Shown in pieces: positions 1 through 10,682 of a stretch of DNA of 64,000 nt; the stretch's first letter is position 1, and each line of letters opens with the position of its first letter. The DNA is taken from contig CM065879.1 in NCBI GenBank assembly GCA_033439255.1, positions 3,602,501 through 3,666,500 on the forward strand, read 5' to 3'. Origin of the DNA: Hericium rajendrae. Its lineage: Eukaryota; Basidiomycota; Agaricomycetes; Russulales; Hericiaceae. Made by a program: the position numbers and the translations under genes. The notes beneath the pieces are model-generated. The model was given only the letters and a program-made list of their open reading frames with translations, had not been told where the DNA came from and made no database searches.

Positions 1-45
1 TAAGTTATCCTGCCCCGCCCTCCACATTGTATTTATTCCGCGCAG

Positions 46-999
46 GGAAATTGAAGAGTTTCTTTGGCGAAGGCTCGTCGTCTGACAAGAGCGAGGACAC
101 AACGGAAACCTCGGCAGCGTCGCCGTCGAAGAAGGCGGCCGCGACGCCGAAGGAGACGTCGGTCCCCCTCAACGTGACGGTCAAGTTCACGTCCGTCGCG
201 CCCATGGCGCTCGACGACAAGCGCGAGGCGCGCCAACGGTACTTACCTCGTCAATCGCCGGTGTTTCACACGCTGATCCTGCAAACACAGGCTGCTGAAG
301 ATCGAGATCGAGGAGAACGTCCGCGCGCAGCGCGAAGAGGCGCACAACGGGCTCGAAAGCTACCTCTACCGCCTGCGCGACACGCTCCAGAGCGACGTAC
401 AGCACCCGTTCATGAAGTGCTCGAAGGAGACAGAGCGCGCCGCGCTCGCGCAGCAGCTCGACGCCGTCGAGACGTGGTTCCACGAGAACGCGGAGCACGC
501 GGACACGCGCGCGCTGCGCGAGCAGTCCGCCGCGCTCGAGGCGCTCGAGCGGCCCATCGCGCACCGCTACACGGAGATCGAGGAGTTCCCCCGCGCGCTC
601 AACAACTCGCAGATGTGGAACTGGCAGACGCGGCTGTTCCTCACGGACGCGAGGCAGAACCTCACGCAGGAGGAGGCGAGCGGCGCGGTGGGGAAGTATT
701 CGCGGGAAGAGCTCGACGCGCTGAGCGCACGCTGAAGGAGCACGAGCGCTGGTTGAATGAGTGGGTCGAGAAGCAGAAGGCGGTGAAGATGAATGAGGAT
801 CCGGTGATTGAGACGAGCGAGATGCGCGAGCGCGCGGGGAAGCTCGAGAAGCACCTGCAGCAGCTCGTGTTCAAGAAGCCGCCGAAGGTGCGCAAGACGA
901 GTGCGAGCGCCAGCGCGAGCAACTCGGGTGCGGCGCCGGAGGGGAGCGGGGCGGGCTCGGCGGGCGGCCGTAGTACCGAAGGGGCATGATGAATTGTAG
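46..999 (+). CDS. ER Hsp70-like chaperone Lhs1/GRP170 (HYOU1), C-terminal part
   Basis: This is the 3' part of a large Hsp70-superfamily chaperone of the ER lumen, which in known family members helps import and fold proteins and acts as exchange factor for Kar2/BiP. The window opens in an intron ending at 45; exons read 46-238 and 291-999. The protein shows the acidic linker, an NVTVKF strand, then a helical C-terminal domain with ALNNSQMWNWQTR and LKEHERWLNEW. The reading frame changes near 724, where one G appears to be missing (giving ALERTLKEH when restored), and changes again between about 890 and 970. In the last frame the protein ends HDEL, the fungal ER-retrieval signal, followed by the stop at 997-999. 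Without the second change the protein would end STEGA at 989. The N-terminal ATPase domain lies outside the window. Family assignment is firm; the exact tail depends on the two frame points. Confidence 0.85.
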
Positions 1000-1608
1000 A
1001 GTTCCTGAGGTAAATTAATTTATGCATATGATACCACGCTGAGAAGGCGGTCGTTGGGGATATCCGAGCAAGGCGATCGATAAGTTGGTAAGTACGTCCA
1101 ACATCTGTGTGATGATAATCGAAGTACCTCCGACTCGTTCCATGCTCGTCTCCATGACTTTATAATATCAAATTGATCATCTACAGCCGCCGGAAAGAAA
1201 ACAGAGAAAGAGAGAACGTGCGGGTGACGTCTTGCAAGACTTGTAGGTCATTTGGAAGGTAAGCAACTTTCCACGTGTATGAGTCGTGGTAAGTATTCAC
1301 GACCTGCGTTGCGATTGTAGGACGTCACTGGCTTCCCCTCGTGAGACCTGTCGGAGTCACTGGGGCCTCAATGTTAATTACCTACGGATGATCATCTTAT
1401 CATGACTACAGTGGAACATATCAAATATCCGCCATGACTCGCGTGCGTTCATTGTTCACTAACCGAGACCTGTTCCAGCCATAAATACGCCATTGTCTAC
1501 AGACTGCGTGTGCCACACAACCGCTGAACCTCCCCCTCGCAGGTGGCCCTACTTATCCTTCGAATACGCCATTCTCATCCTCATCCGACAAGAACCCCAG
1601 CGACGGAA
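1000..1608. other. intergenic, 3' flank of Lhs1 and 5' flank of MGQY-family gene
   Basis: No coding sequence is convincing here. A weak TATA-like CATAAATA lies near 1481-1488, about 125 bases before the MGQY start. Nothing else stands out. Confidence 0.4.
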
Positions 1609-2658
1609 ATGGGACAGTATTGGGATCTCATCAACATCGACGCACACACGCATTGGGGCATTTGGGCAAGCTTCGGAGAATGCATTCTGTCCTTCCCAAG
1701 AGGCTGAACAACATGCTTCGGATCAAGCAGGTCTCGCTCCTAGCCGAACCAGACCCCGTTAAGCTGCGTGAGATCCTGAAGGCCGTTGGCGTCCCCGATG
1801 AAACGGCTGTAGGTAGCGACCATCATTCGTAAGTCTGTGAATCTTTATGACTTTCATTCACTTCTGACAGCCACCGATCGACAGAACCCCGGTCTTCGAC
1901 AGACTTTCCACAGAGATGGTTGACGCAGTGATCGACCACATCGAACATAATGTGCTCGACATGATCTGCTTCAGCCTCTGCAGCAGACGCCTCTGGAAGA
2001 TCACCCGCCCGCGCCTCGAGGCACGCCTCAACCGCATCCTCGCGCCCTCCCGCTGGGCGGGCGATCGCATCATCTGCGTCGGCGACTACGCCGACGACCT
2101 GCCCCGGGCATGCTCGTCGAGGGCGAGCTCGACGAGCTGGCGGGCTCCGATTCCCACTCCGAGAATCTCTATCACATCGCCTACTCCTGGAAGCGCGTGC
2201 AGAGCTACACCCCGCGCAGCTTCACGCGGCCGCTCGAACAGCGCGGCCTCACGCCCAAGGGCCGGGACTGGCTGCTGTGGAAGCACCTCCAGGAACCCTG
2301 GACCGCAAAGCCCGCGGCGCCGCTTGTTCTGCGCGACCTCACGAGCCGCGAGTACGTCCGCGAGACCGCGCTGCAGAAGTGGCAGCAGCGTAAAGAGGGA
2401 AAGCTGGAAGGGGTAGAGGACGTCACCCTCGGCCACGTCTGCGGTTTCCGCATCTGCTGGTCGTCCGAGATGGACATCACGATGAAAGCAAGCTCGCGCG
2501 TGCATCGTGGCGTCTGGGCTGGGCACCGCTTCGACATCGTCACCGAGGCGGAGTGGGTGCCCGAGGAAGAACCCGATGACGGGGATGTGGCTTGGCGGGA
2601 TGTTAGCAAGGAAGTTTTGTCGGAGGTGGGAAAGATCTGGGCGGCTGCATATTTTTGA
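1609..2658 (+). CDS. MGQY-family protein of unknown function, copy 1
   Basis: This gene belongs to an uncharacterised family that I know as expanded in mushroom-forming fungi and that often starts MGQYW. A second, intact copy lies at 60190-61211. Exon 1 starts MGQYWDLINID at 1609. An intron runs from about 1829 to 1884 (or 1870), and exon 2 begins near TPVFDRLSTE, an F-box-like helix pair (residues about 75-115). Shared motifs follow: WAGDRIICVGDYA, PLVLRDLTSREYVRE and HRGVWAGHRFDI near the C-terminus. The frame breaks at least once in exon 1 (near 1650) and once near 2106, where the paralog shows that LPRGMLVEGE needs one more G. An uninterrupted alternative start at 1620 exists but does not match the paralog. 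Function is unknown; the WAGHRFDI block could bind a ligand, but that is a guess. Confidence 0.7.
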
Positions 2659-2921
2659 TCGAAGGTGAAGTTATCTTTGAAAACATGTTTGATTTGATTG
2701 TATTTCAGACAATGACCACAATATCAGAATATCATACGACACGAGGATGCCATACTTTATTAGAATACGTGGGGTGACCGGTGATCAGTGAGTCAACGGT
2801 AAGAAACCCCTTCCAACTGCTCAAGAAGCTGTACATCCGCCCAATGTTAGTTAGTATACAAGAATCAAGGGGAGAAACACGAACTCAGTGTTTTCCCAAA
2901 ATAGCTTGACGAGTGCTGAAT
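2659..2921. other. convergent 3' intergenic spacer
   Basis: AT-richer spacer between the MGQY-family gene and the F-box gene, which converge. No gene is visible. Confidence 0.4.
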
Positions 2922-4566
2922 CTAAGACTTCGAAAGATATGTATCGAATGGAGGAATGCTTTCATTTATATCAAACTCCAGGGCCTCGGGCTCCTCGTTC
3001 AACAAGGCTGATCTGCTAAGTAATAGATCCCTCGCAGCTGCATCAGGGAGATGGAAAAGGTCTCTGAGGTACGAAACTTCCACTACCGTCAGACGGTTCC
3101 GATCGGAATCGAGGAAGATTGTGCATTGTCTCGAGGTCGGTTTGACCCAATTTCGCCTCGGCAGCTGTTCAGCACGGACCTCGAGTCTGCTGTAATGGCA
3201 CTGACAAAGACTGGAGATGACGGCAATTTCTGGCGATAGGGTACAGTCCGCCGACTGTTATGGCGCCTCTAAACCGAATCTGGAATCGTAGAGTCGGAGT
3301 TCTCGTAGATTGGGCCAACAGTTGCTGATTTCTTCAAGGAGCCTGTTATCCCAATTAACTTCCCATAAACCTATTGAGACTTTTTCCACGTTGCCGGAAG
3401 ACAAAGCAGGGGGGATAATGAGGTGTTGCTTAATTCCATAGGTCCGGGCCCGTCGGGGTCCTCGCATCCGTTTTTATAAATTATGCATAGCTCCTGTAGA
3501 GCCATCGGATGACAAGCTCCATGAATTGACTTGAAGAGATCCTCTAATTGGGGAGCTGTGCCGATATTTATATATTCCAGCTTGATGTGCGAGAAATCGC
3601 GACGGCCGTCGAAGGATCTGAATAACGCGGTATAGTCTTGGAGATATCCGTGAAGTAGCGTGATTTGCTGAAGCGACTCAAAGGATGGCGGGAGGGGAGG
3701 TGGGAAGACCACGACCGCGCGCAGCGCCTGAAATCGAGGACAAGAGAACGAAGTCGGGGCATTCCCGCCAGGCAAGTGATGGCATCCGGTGTAGTGGCGT
3801 GATGAATATTTACAGATGTGAGGTATGGAAAGGATGTGAGGATGAGTGTAATTTCCGAGTCAGGATCCTGGTCACAGTCGGGTGGAAATTCGGGTTTAAA
3901 TGTGACATGGGTTAAAGACGGAGAGTGAGCAGCCAAAATGGAAAGGAGGCACAAAAAAGCATCTGCCGAGCTTTCGCTACTGGGGTGGAGTCTGAGGCTC
4001 TCTAGGGACGGGCCAGCAAACAAGACCTATGTAGAACAAAGTTGAGACGGCTCGCCATGCGCCTTCAGAGTAGAAAGAGAGATAGCGCAGATTTGGGAAT
4101 ATGGGACGAACTGACGCAGGGAAACTTATGCTCATGATACGGCAGATACCCAACGTCAGTTCCTCGTTAACATATAGCATTCGGATGCGACGTGCATAAT
4201 AGCTCAATCTGCTCGCGTTGAAAGACTGGATGGGAATCGGGAACATTGGCTGGACAATGATTATCGTCTGAGGTGCGGCTGTGGACGATAGAAAATTGGA
4301 GATAAGACGTACCTTCTTTCCCCCATATAGTTCCTCCCATCCTCGAACACCGTCAAGGTACCAGACTGTCAACAATGTGTCGATATAACGTATTGTGTGC
4401 CAAGGGCGTCGAGAGCCGGTTCCAGGAAGGTTTTGCATGTCAACGCTAGATGAAGGTATTCAGATCCTCGAGGCCTTGCGCGATATTCATGCTCCACGCC
4501 AGTATAGAAGTCAGTTATCGCTTTCTTCCTGGTCTTCTGTTCGTTGATCTTCTGGCAACGAGTCAA
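2922..4566 (-). CDS. F-box/LRR-type protein, frame-interrupted
   Basis: The minus strand encodes pieces of one F-box/leucine-rich-repeat-like protein of the type abundant in agaricomycetes. In order they are an F-box tail (LHLALTCKTFLEPALDAL), then LRR-like segments (MFAGPSLESLRLH, LTSVNIHH, MPRLRSLVLDF, LQQITLLHGYL), then NRLLEEISNCWPNLRELRL and a C-terminal part ending FDTYLSKS at a stop at 2922-2924. Such proteins usually choose substrates for SCF ubiquitin ligases. The pieces lie in order with little spacing but change frame at about 4396, 3735, 3430 and 3190-3260, mostly as if one base were missing each time; some changes may be introns. This is denser damage than in neighbouring genes, so it may be a young pseudogene rather than only assembly error. 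The F-box N-terminus upstream of 4450 is unclear. Confidence 0.5.
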
Positions 4567-5002
4567 GTATCATCAGGAAGATCTCTGATATCTGTAGACA
4601 TCTGTGCATCTCAGGCTAAAGGTCATCTCGTCAGATGAAACCGCAGTCCATTCGAGACAATCACGACTCACCAAAGTAAAGCGATGGTGGACAGTGGAGA
4701 AGGAGATACTGGGAAACAAATCGAAGTGGAGGATCGCAGGACACGGGCCGCCCGGGCCCAGCATTCAGCGCTTCAGCGCTTCGCATCATCGCCAGTTCGT
4801 GAACCAGAACCGAGCCAAATTCCCAAGCCCATTGATTCTCAGAATATACGCAATATTCCCAGACACATAGAAAACAATAATTATTTCGTCAGTTCATGAA
4901 ATCTGCATTCTTACCGTGATAAATACTCGTGTCGTAGATCGTATCACCGACTGCCAATATTTTCATCGGCGCGTCTGTTGCAAAATGCCGCACACCGCAC
5001 GC
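4567..5002. other. intergenic between F-box gene and sedolisin
   Basis: Short open frames on both strands have no recognisable domain. Part of this stretch may hold the missing first exon of the F-box gene to its left. Confidence 0.3.
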
Positions 5003-7118
5003 TCATCCCACAATCGCCTGCAGTTTGCCAAAGTCCGGCGTCCCCAACCCAGTCACCTGTACAACAATTCAGCATCAGGACTTTCCGCATCAAAAAAGCT
5101 CAGGACAGACGAGACTCACCGGATCCCATCCGGCGACCGCCGTGAACCCCCGCGTACCGCACCCGGGGTTTGAGCCCGACGTGATATCGTTCAGCCCCGC
5201 CACGCCGCTCGAATACAGCAGCGGGTTGAGGAACCCCAGCGACGGCTTGCCCTGCGCGAGCAGAAAATCATTCAGCAGCGACACGATCCCCGAGAACGTC
5301 TGTAGCGCAGAAGTGTCAGCCCAGGTCAGAGTGAGATAGGGACAAAGCACGCACGGGCGCGGAACAGCTCGTGCCCTCGACGCCACCCGTCGAGCCGCCG
5401 ACCACGATCTGGAAGTTGATCGCCTGCGCCGCGACGTCGGGGAACCCGCGGCCCGTCGTGCTAAGTGTTCATCGTCAGCATCGCCTACGACACATACGGC
5501 GTCGCACGTACTTGAACAGCCCGGCGTTCGTGTTGCTGAGCTGGTTGAGGAACGCGGAGACCGCGTCGTTCTGGTAGTCCGGGCGCGCGAAGTAGTTCGA
5601 GAAGCCGCCGCTGGAGAGGCTCGCGGCGACTTCGGGGTTGATGCTCGTCGTGCCGCCAACGGCGGTGATGAACGGGCCTGCTTTTGCTCAATAAATGCAC
5701 TCAAAGTCAAAAGTGGAGACACCTACACGACGCCGGGAAATTGGGATAAACTCCGTTCTGCCCGATCCATCATTCGCCTCGCACGACCCGCCCCCAACGC
5801 CCGAGTCGCCGCTGCTAAACAGCACGCTCGTCCCCGCGCGCCGAGCTGCGCGAAAAGCGTGCACACGCTCTGCGCATAATCGAGCGGCACGGTCTGCTCG
5901 TCGTCGCCGTAGCTCGTGCTCAGCGTCTGCGGGATGCTGTCCTGCGCGAGCAGGAAATCGAGGAAGTCGAGGTACGGCTCGTTCGTGTTCGTCGGCGTGT
6001 CGTCGTCCGGGATGAACGGCGGCGAGCCGCCCGTGCTGTAGTACGTGTTTGGCGTCGGGAACGAGATCGCCTCGCCGTACTGGATGTCGAGGTTCGCCTG
6101 CACGCGTCGCGATCAGTCTCCATCCGCCGCACAAGCAAAACGCGGTACCTCGAGCCCCGGCTGATTCTGGCTGTTCGCCCCACCATTGACGAGCACGACC
6201 GTGAAGTTTGCGCCCGCCGCGTCCGGGCGGAAACGCTGCAAGAACGTCTGCAGATCCGCAAAGTTCGCAAACTCCTCGAGATAGCCCGCGATCCCGAGCG
6301 CATTGACGTCCGTCGCCTGCGGGACGTAGGCCGTCGAGTTGTACAGCGCGCGCAGGCACGCGGGCGTGATCGTCGTGCGGCAGCTGCTCGGCACCGTCGC
6401 CAGGCTCCCCGGGTTCTGCAGCGCCTGCGCGATCTGCCCGCGCAGCGGCGCGTCGCCGTCAGTCAGAACAGGCGCTCTCCCGGCCGGGATAGGCGATGAA
6501 GTTGCGCGCATGGGGCGCAGCGTGCCGAAGTAGGTCGTCGGCGCGACGACGGCGACGTGCGCGTGCAGTGCGGCGGGCAGGGCGTACCCGACCGTGCGGA
6601 GGAGCGTCGTGTTCGTGGCGGCGTGGTGGTAGAGCCGGTAGTCCGCGCCGAGGAGCGCGTTGGCGGTGCGCACGGGCACGGCGGCGAGGTGCAGCCAGTC
6701 GCCGGAGGCGGAGGGCGTGATGCTGGCGCGCGGGATCGCGTGGTGCGCGAGCCAGGCGGCGACGAGATCTGTCGTGTCGGCGTGCGGCGCGACGAGGGCC
6801 GCGACGTCCGATTGGGAGAGGTGGGCGCCGTATCTGCGTTGGGATCGCGTGAGGGTGATGTGTGGGCGTTGGAGATGGGGACGTACCGCGCGTGCTGGGG
6901 GTCGCTGACCGCGTAGAGCGCCTCGATGAGGCGTCCTCTTTGTGCGGCTTCAGGGCGATCCGGAGGTCGATGGTCGAGTCCTCCGGCGCAGAGCCGTGGT
7001 GCAACCATCCGTTAGGAACGGTATTCCATGAGTGCTTCACCTGAAGGTCGTCCCACCTGGGCTGCAGCGGCGAGGCTGCAACGACGGCTGCAAAGGCGAT
7101 GAGAACGAGCTTGAACAT
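5003..7118 (-). CDS. secreted sedolisin (S53) serine-carboxyl protease, tripeptidyl-peptidase type, copy 1
   Basis: This is an acid serine-carboxyl peptidase secreted as a proenzyme. Start MFKLVLIAFAAVVAASP at 7118 is a signal peptide. A pro-kumamolisin prodomain follows (from WDDLQVKHSW to about residue 190), then the catalytic domain. Family catalytic residues are visible: Glu and Asp in E-A-N-L-D, joined across an intron near 6103-6150; the oxyanion Asp in SSGDSGVG; the nucleophile Ser in GTSCSAP; and calcium-site Asp in LNDI and GWDPVTG. The protein ends at the stop at 5003-5005. At least three points lose one base relative to copy 2 at 55008-57136: near 6930 (KEDALIEAL), 5845 (GARGTSVL) and 5747 (EFIPNFPAS). 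The protein reads well across them, so assembly error or a very young pseudogene are both possible. A TATA box lies 56 bases upstream. Confidence 0.85.
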
Positions 7119-7173
7119 CTTTGTAGCGTGTCCAGCTGATAGCACGGGCCAGCCGACACAGACATCAATGCCA

Positions 7174-7180
7174 TTTTATA
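7174..7180 (-). promoter_or_regulatory. TATA box of sedolisin copy 1
   Basis: TATAAAA on the minus strand, 56 bases before the start codon. The copy at 55008 has the same box at the same distance, so the core promoter was duplicated with the gene. Confidence 0.6.
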
Positions 7181-8153
7181 GCACGGGTCGAAGGACGTGT
7201 TAGCGTGAAGTGTGATACCGCGATGCTTCTCGGGGCGATCCCGAGGCCGTTTTGATCATTGATACACGCGTTTCGCACCAACAGAGCTTATTAGCAGCTA
7301 TCTATATCTGATGGCCCGCTGTTGCGCTTCGCGTGGGTGGTATGTGTGCAGCATCTGGACCAGGGGCAGAGCCAAGAGGCAGCGCAGACGAGCAAGTGGG
7401 AAAGGTCAGGAAACGTCCGCGTGCTCGCGTCGGGCTTCTCGGTCCCAGCGTGGCGAACTGCATGTACAACTGCATTCAAGACACCGCGACGATAGCGCGA
7501 GGAGGGCCCGCATGCAACTTTATTTCTCCATGTGGATGTGCGGGCGGAAGTCCAACATGCTTTTCTGATTCTCAGCTGTCGTTCACACATCGTAGTCGGC
7601 AATACGGCGGGTTGAGCAGCTCGTCTCCCAGAGGCTTTGTTACAAAACGGGCGTGCTCTCTGGTCAGGGGCTGCCAGGGAATGCCCTCATCGCACTGAAG
7701 ATAGATGCGCAAGGAGTCAAGGACCATACAGAGAACAAGGCTTTGCTAAATGTGCCCAACTGGTGCCTCGGGACATTCTGCAGGAGCTTCGAGAAACATG
7801 TCTCGTCGATCCGTGCGCTGCGACTGTCGGGCTTGACAATCGTGCTTATAAGCTAGAAACCCGGAACTGGATCATATGGGCAATCGCGTGGTCGTATTCG
7901 GACTTTGAGTATATCTCAAGTTATGGCATCATCCCAGGAAAAGGCAAGCTAGAATTGAGTGTTCAGGTTCGCGCATGGTAAAGCAAAGAAAAGGTCCAAT
8001 TCAGACAGCGTTATGACGAATACATGCAACGTGGAAGCAGAACTATGGATGCATTCCGGCCTGCACGGCGGACTTCAGCACAAGCCTTTCCAAGACTATG
8101 TCAGATATGCTCACTGGTCGATTAACTAAACGCTATTGGGCAAGAGCGCATGG
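7181..8153. other. intergenic, about 1 kb without a supported gene
   Basis: Two overlapping plus-strand open frames (7333-7698 and 7637-7981) share no domain or splice pattern that I recognise, and their composition is like non-coding sequence. I see no gene. Confidence 0.35.
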
Positions 8154-8641
8154 TCAGTGCTCAGGCCCCTTGTTGTTGCTCTTTTCCTCGAGGTCTTTCT
8201 ACACGGGAGTGAGTTCCTAGAACAAAGTGCATATACGAAGGAACACGCACAAGCTGAGCCTGCTTCTTCTCAATCTTTGCAACGAAAATAGGATGAGCTC
8301 CCCGCCGAGGAGGAGATGGACAAGATAGCATACCTCCTTCTTCAGTTTCTCGATCTGCTCGCGCTCGTGGGCACGCGCGTACACATCTGCACAACGCTGA
8401 GTTCAGCCAATCATGTCCATCGAACTTGAGGCGACGACATACCTTCTTGCGCCTTTTCCCTCCTTCTGCAGACCAAGATACGTCAGCTGCAGGCGACGTG
8501 AGCAAAAGTGCCCGACTCCACGCACCCGAACTCGCGACTCTGGGCCACGCTGCCTTCTTTGGTGCTCGTCGTGTAGGTCCGCGCGCTGAGTGCGGCGGCG
8601 GTGAGACGGCGAGGAGCAGTGAGTGCAACACGTGAAAGCAT
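8154..8641 (-). CDS. mitochondrial ATP synthase inhibitor protein, IF1 family
   Basis: IF1 binds F1-ATPase in the mitochondrial matrix and stops ATP hydrolysis when the proton gradient collapses. I assemble about 86 residues from five exons. Exon 1 (start at 8641) gives a mitochondrial presequence (MLSRVALTAPRRLTAAALSA) and KEGSVAQSREFG. A 23-nt exon gives RREKAQE. The third exon gives DVYARAHEREQIEKLKKE, the fourth (24 nt) IEKKQAQL, and the last ends KSNNKGPEH at the stop at 8154-8156. GSVAQS, EKAQED and the heptad-rich helix are the conserved inhibitor region and its coiled coil. All junctions have GT..AG ends and keep frame. The gene is divergent from the DUF1295 gene across about 210 bases, so the two probably share a promoter region. 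Confidence 0.85.
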
Positions 8642-8851
8642 GGTGAATATGTGGTGGATGTTGTGAGAGAAGGCGAGGGGATGTAGTGCGGGCAATATAG
8701 GAGGACGCGAGGACGGCCGGCGCTCGCAACGGTTCGATCGTTCGAGCCCCTGGTCCGATCCAGACCGGTTCGGGTTCTCGATCGCTCCACGCAGACCTCC
8801 TCGACGCGCGCCCTCCTCGTCTCCACATTCCCGCCACCACCGCGTCCAGCC
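8642..8851. promoter_or_regulatory. shared divergent promoter region, IF1 and DUF1295 gene
   Basis: A 210-base spacer separates two start codons that point away from each other. It has direct and inverted copies of TTCGATC/GATCGAA-like sequence around 8735-8785 but no TATA box that I can see. Confidence 0.4.
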
Positions 8852-10260
8852 ATGATCCCGCCGCCCATATTCCCGCCGTCGCTCCGCTACCCTCTCAAGA
8901 TTGACATCGCCACCACCTTCGCCACTTATGTGCTTTCTCTCATAACTGGAAATGTCTCGCAGGTCGATCGCGTGTGGACGTTTCTTCCCACCATCTATAC
9001 CGCATACTGGGCGCTGCTGCCCCTCTGGCCGCGCGCCGACCACACCAAGACATGGGTATACTTCGTGCCCCATGTCCCTGATGACGCGGACGACTTCGTG
9101 AACTCATACAGTCCGAGGGCGCTGTTGATGCTCGGCCTTGTGGTGAGTCCATCTCGAACAAAGGAGAAAGGGGTTGATGGTAACCAGACGCGTCTAGTTC
9201 ACTTGGATGTGCAGACTTTCGTACAACACCTATCGCCGTGGTCTCTTTAACCTGTAAGCAGCCATAACACTCCCATGTCATATCTGTTGACACGTCCAAT
9301 ATCAGGCAAGACGAGGACTACCGCTGGGCCGTCCTCCGCACTAAAATCCCTACCTGGCTCTTCCAGCTCTTCAACCTCTTCTTCATCGGTATACATTCCC
9401 CCCTCTCCCCCTCTCCCCCATCCATCTAACCCATCCGCCCCAGCCATCACCCAGAACTTCCTCCTCATGCTCCTCGGCATCCCGACCCTGCGCGCCGCCG
9501 CGCACCCCACGCCCCTCGGCCCGACCGATTCGTCCTCGCCGGAACCGCGCTGACGCTTCTCGCGCTCGAATTCACAGCCGACAACCAGCAGTTCGCGTTC
9601 CAGACGTTCAAGCACGCGTCGCCCGGCGCGTACGACGCGCGCGCGCAGTGGCTCGGCGCGCGCCTGCGCTGGACCGAGGCGGATCGCCAGCGCGGGTTCG
9701 TCACGCGCGGGCTATGGGCGTGGAGCCGCCACCCGAATTTCTTCTGCGAGCAGTCGTTCTGGGTGCGTCTCCCCTCTTCCTCCCCCTCTATTTCGTTCGC
9801 GCATATTTACTGATATTTATCTTTGTGGGCGCACAGGGCGTGATCACCCTGTTCTCCCCTGCTCACGAGCCCGACGCCGCCGCTCCCGCCCGCGGCAGAG
9901 GCGACGTTCGCTGACGCAGTCCGCGCGCTGTTCGAGCTCGCGCCCGCGCTCTCGCTCTGCGTGCTCTTCGTCTCGTCGACGATCTTCACGGAGAGCATCT
10001 CGCTCGCGAAGTACCCCGCCGCGTACCGCGCGTACCAGCAGCGCGTCGCGATGTTCGTGCCGTGGCTCACGCCCGTGTGGGCCGTCTGGCTGTACGCGCT
10101 CGGCGGGCAGACGGAGGCGCGGCGCGTCGAGCGGCTCGTGTGGGGGCAGGCGCTGGAGGTGGAGGGGAAGCGGGAGCGCACGCCGGTGGTGGTTGCGGTG
10201 AAGAGCATGCGGATGGAGGAGAGGAGGAGTTTGAGGGTGGAGGGGAAGAAGAGGAAGTGA
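8852..10260 (+). CDS. DUF1295 / steroid-dehydrogenase-like polytopic membrane protein
   Basis: A multi-pass membrane protein of the DUF1295 family, related to 3-oxo-5-alpha-steroid 4-dehydrogenases and isoprenylcysteine methyltransferase-like enzymes; its substrate is unknown. The start at 8852 gives MIPPPIFPPSLRYPLKID. Exons then give the TM segments ATTFATYVLSLI and LPTIYTAYWALLPLW, the family motif TWMCRLSYNTYRRGLF, EDYRWAVLRTKIP, LFQLFNLFF, and the C-terminal signature GLWAWSRHPNFFCEQSFW followed by TESISLAKYPAAYRAYQQ. The tail is rich in basic residues and ends KKRK at 10258-10260. Introns end before FTWMC (about 9199), before QDEDY, before AITQNF and before GVITLF. The frame needs one extra base near 9525 (in a TD-FVLAG stretch) and one near 9858 in a run of C. 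The family call is solid; the enzyme activity is not established by sequence. Confidence 0.8.
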
Positions 10261-10682
10261 GTAGTAGATCGGGCGATTTTTTTCTCGTGGTATGATATGA
10301 AGCTCTTGTACAATAGTGTTGGCTGTAATCTTGGTTCGGTTTGAATGGATCGCTTTCTTGGGAATCTTGAGATACTGAGGAGGGATCTACGACTAAACGG
10401 AGCTATGTACGTATTTTCCGCATGATATGTTGCACAATCTGGTACCCTTGAGGCTTGAACGACGACGCGTCTCACATGTTACGCCGTATAATTTGGTGAC
10501 CTCGAACAATGACGTGTATCACAACGTTGAATCATCGACGGCTAGTGGAGGCAAGAAGATGGAGAATGGAATTGGGTCACTCGGATGGCAATATATTACA
10601 TAGTTCGCATACGGCGGTACTCCCTAAGTAGACTCCGGGCTAGAAGAAGGGAGGGGAGAAGTGCACCTTGAAAGATCCATCT
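10261..10682. other. convergent 3' intergenic region
   Basis: Spacer between two converging genes. Nothing coding is visible; it should hold both 3' untranslated regions. Confidence 0.4.

Noticed and set aside
700-740. Programmed ribosomal frameshifting as the cause of the frame changes
   Set aside because: There are too many changes, in unrelated genes, without slippery heptamers or shared structure; single missing bases explain them better.
7333-7981. Two overlapping plus-strand open frames
   Set aside because: No family, no matching splice sites, composition not protein-like.
8720-8790. GTTCGA-like words resembling a tRNA T-loop
   Set aside because: No cloverleaf with matching acceptor and anticodon arms could be drawn; it lies in a divergent promoter.
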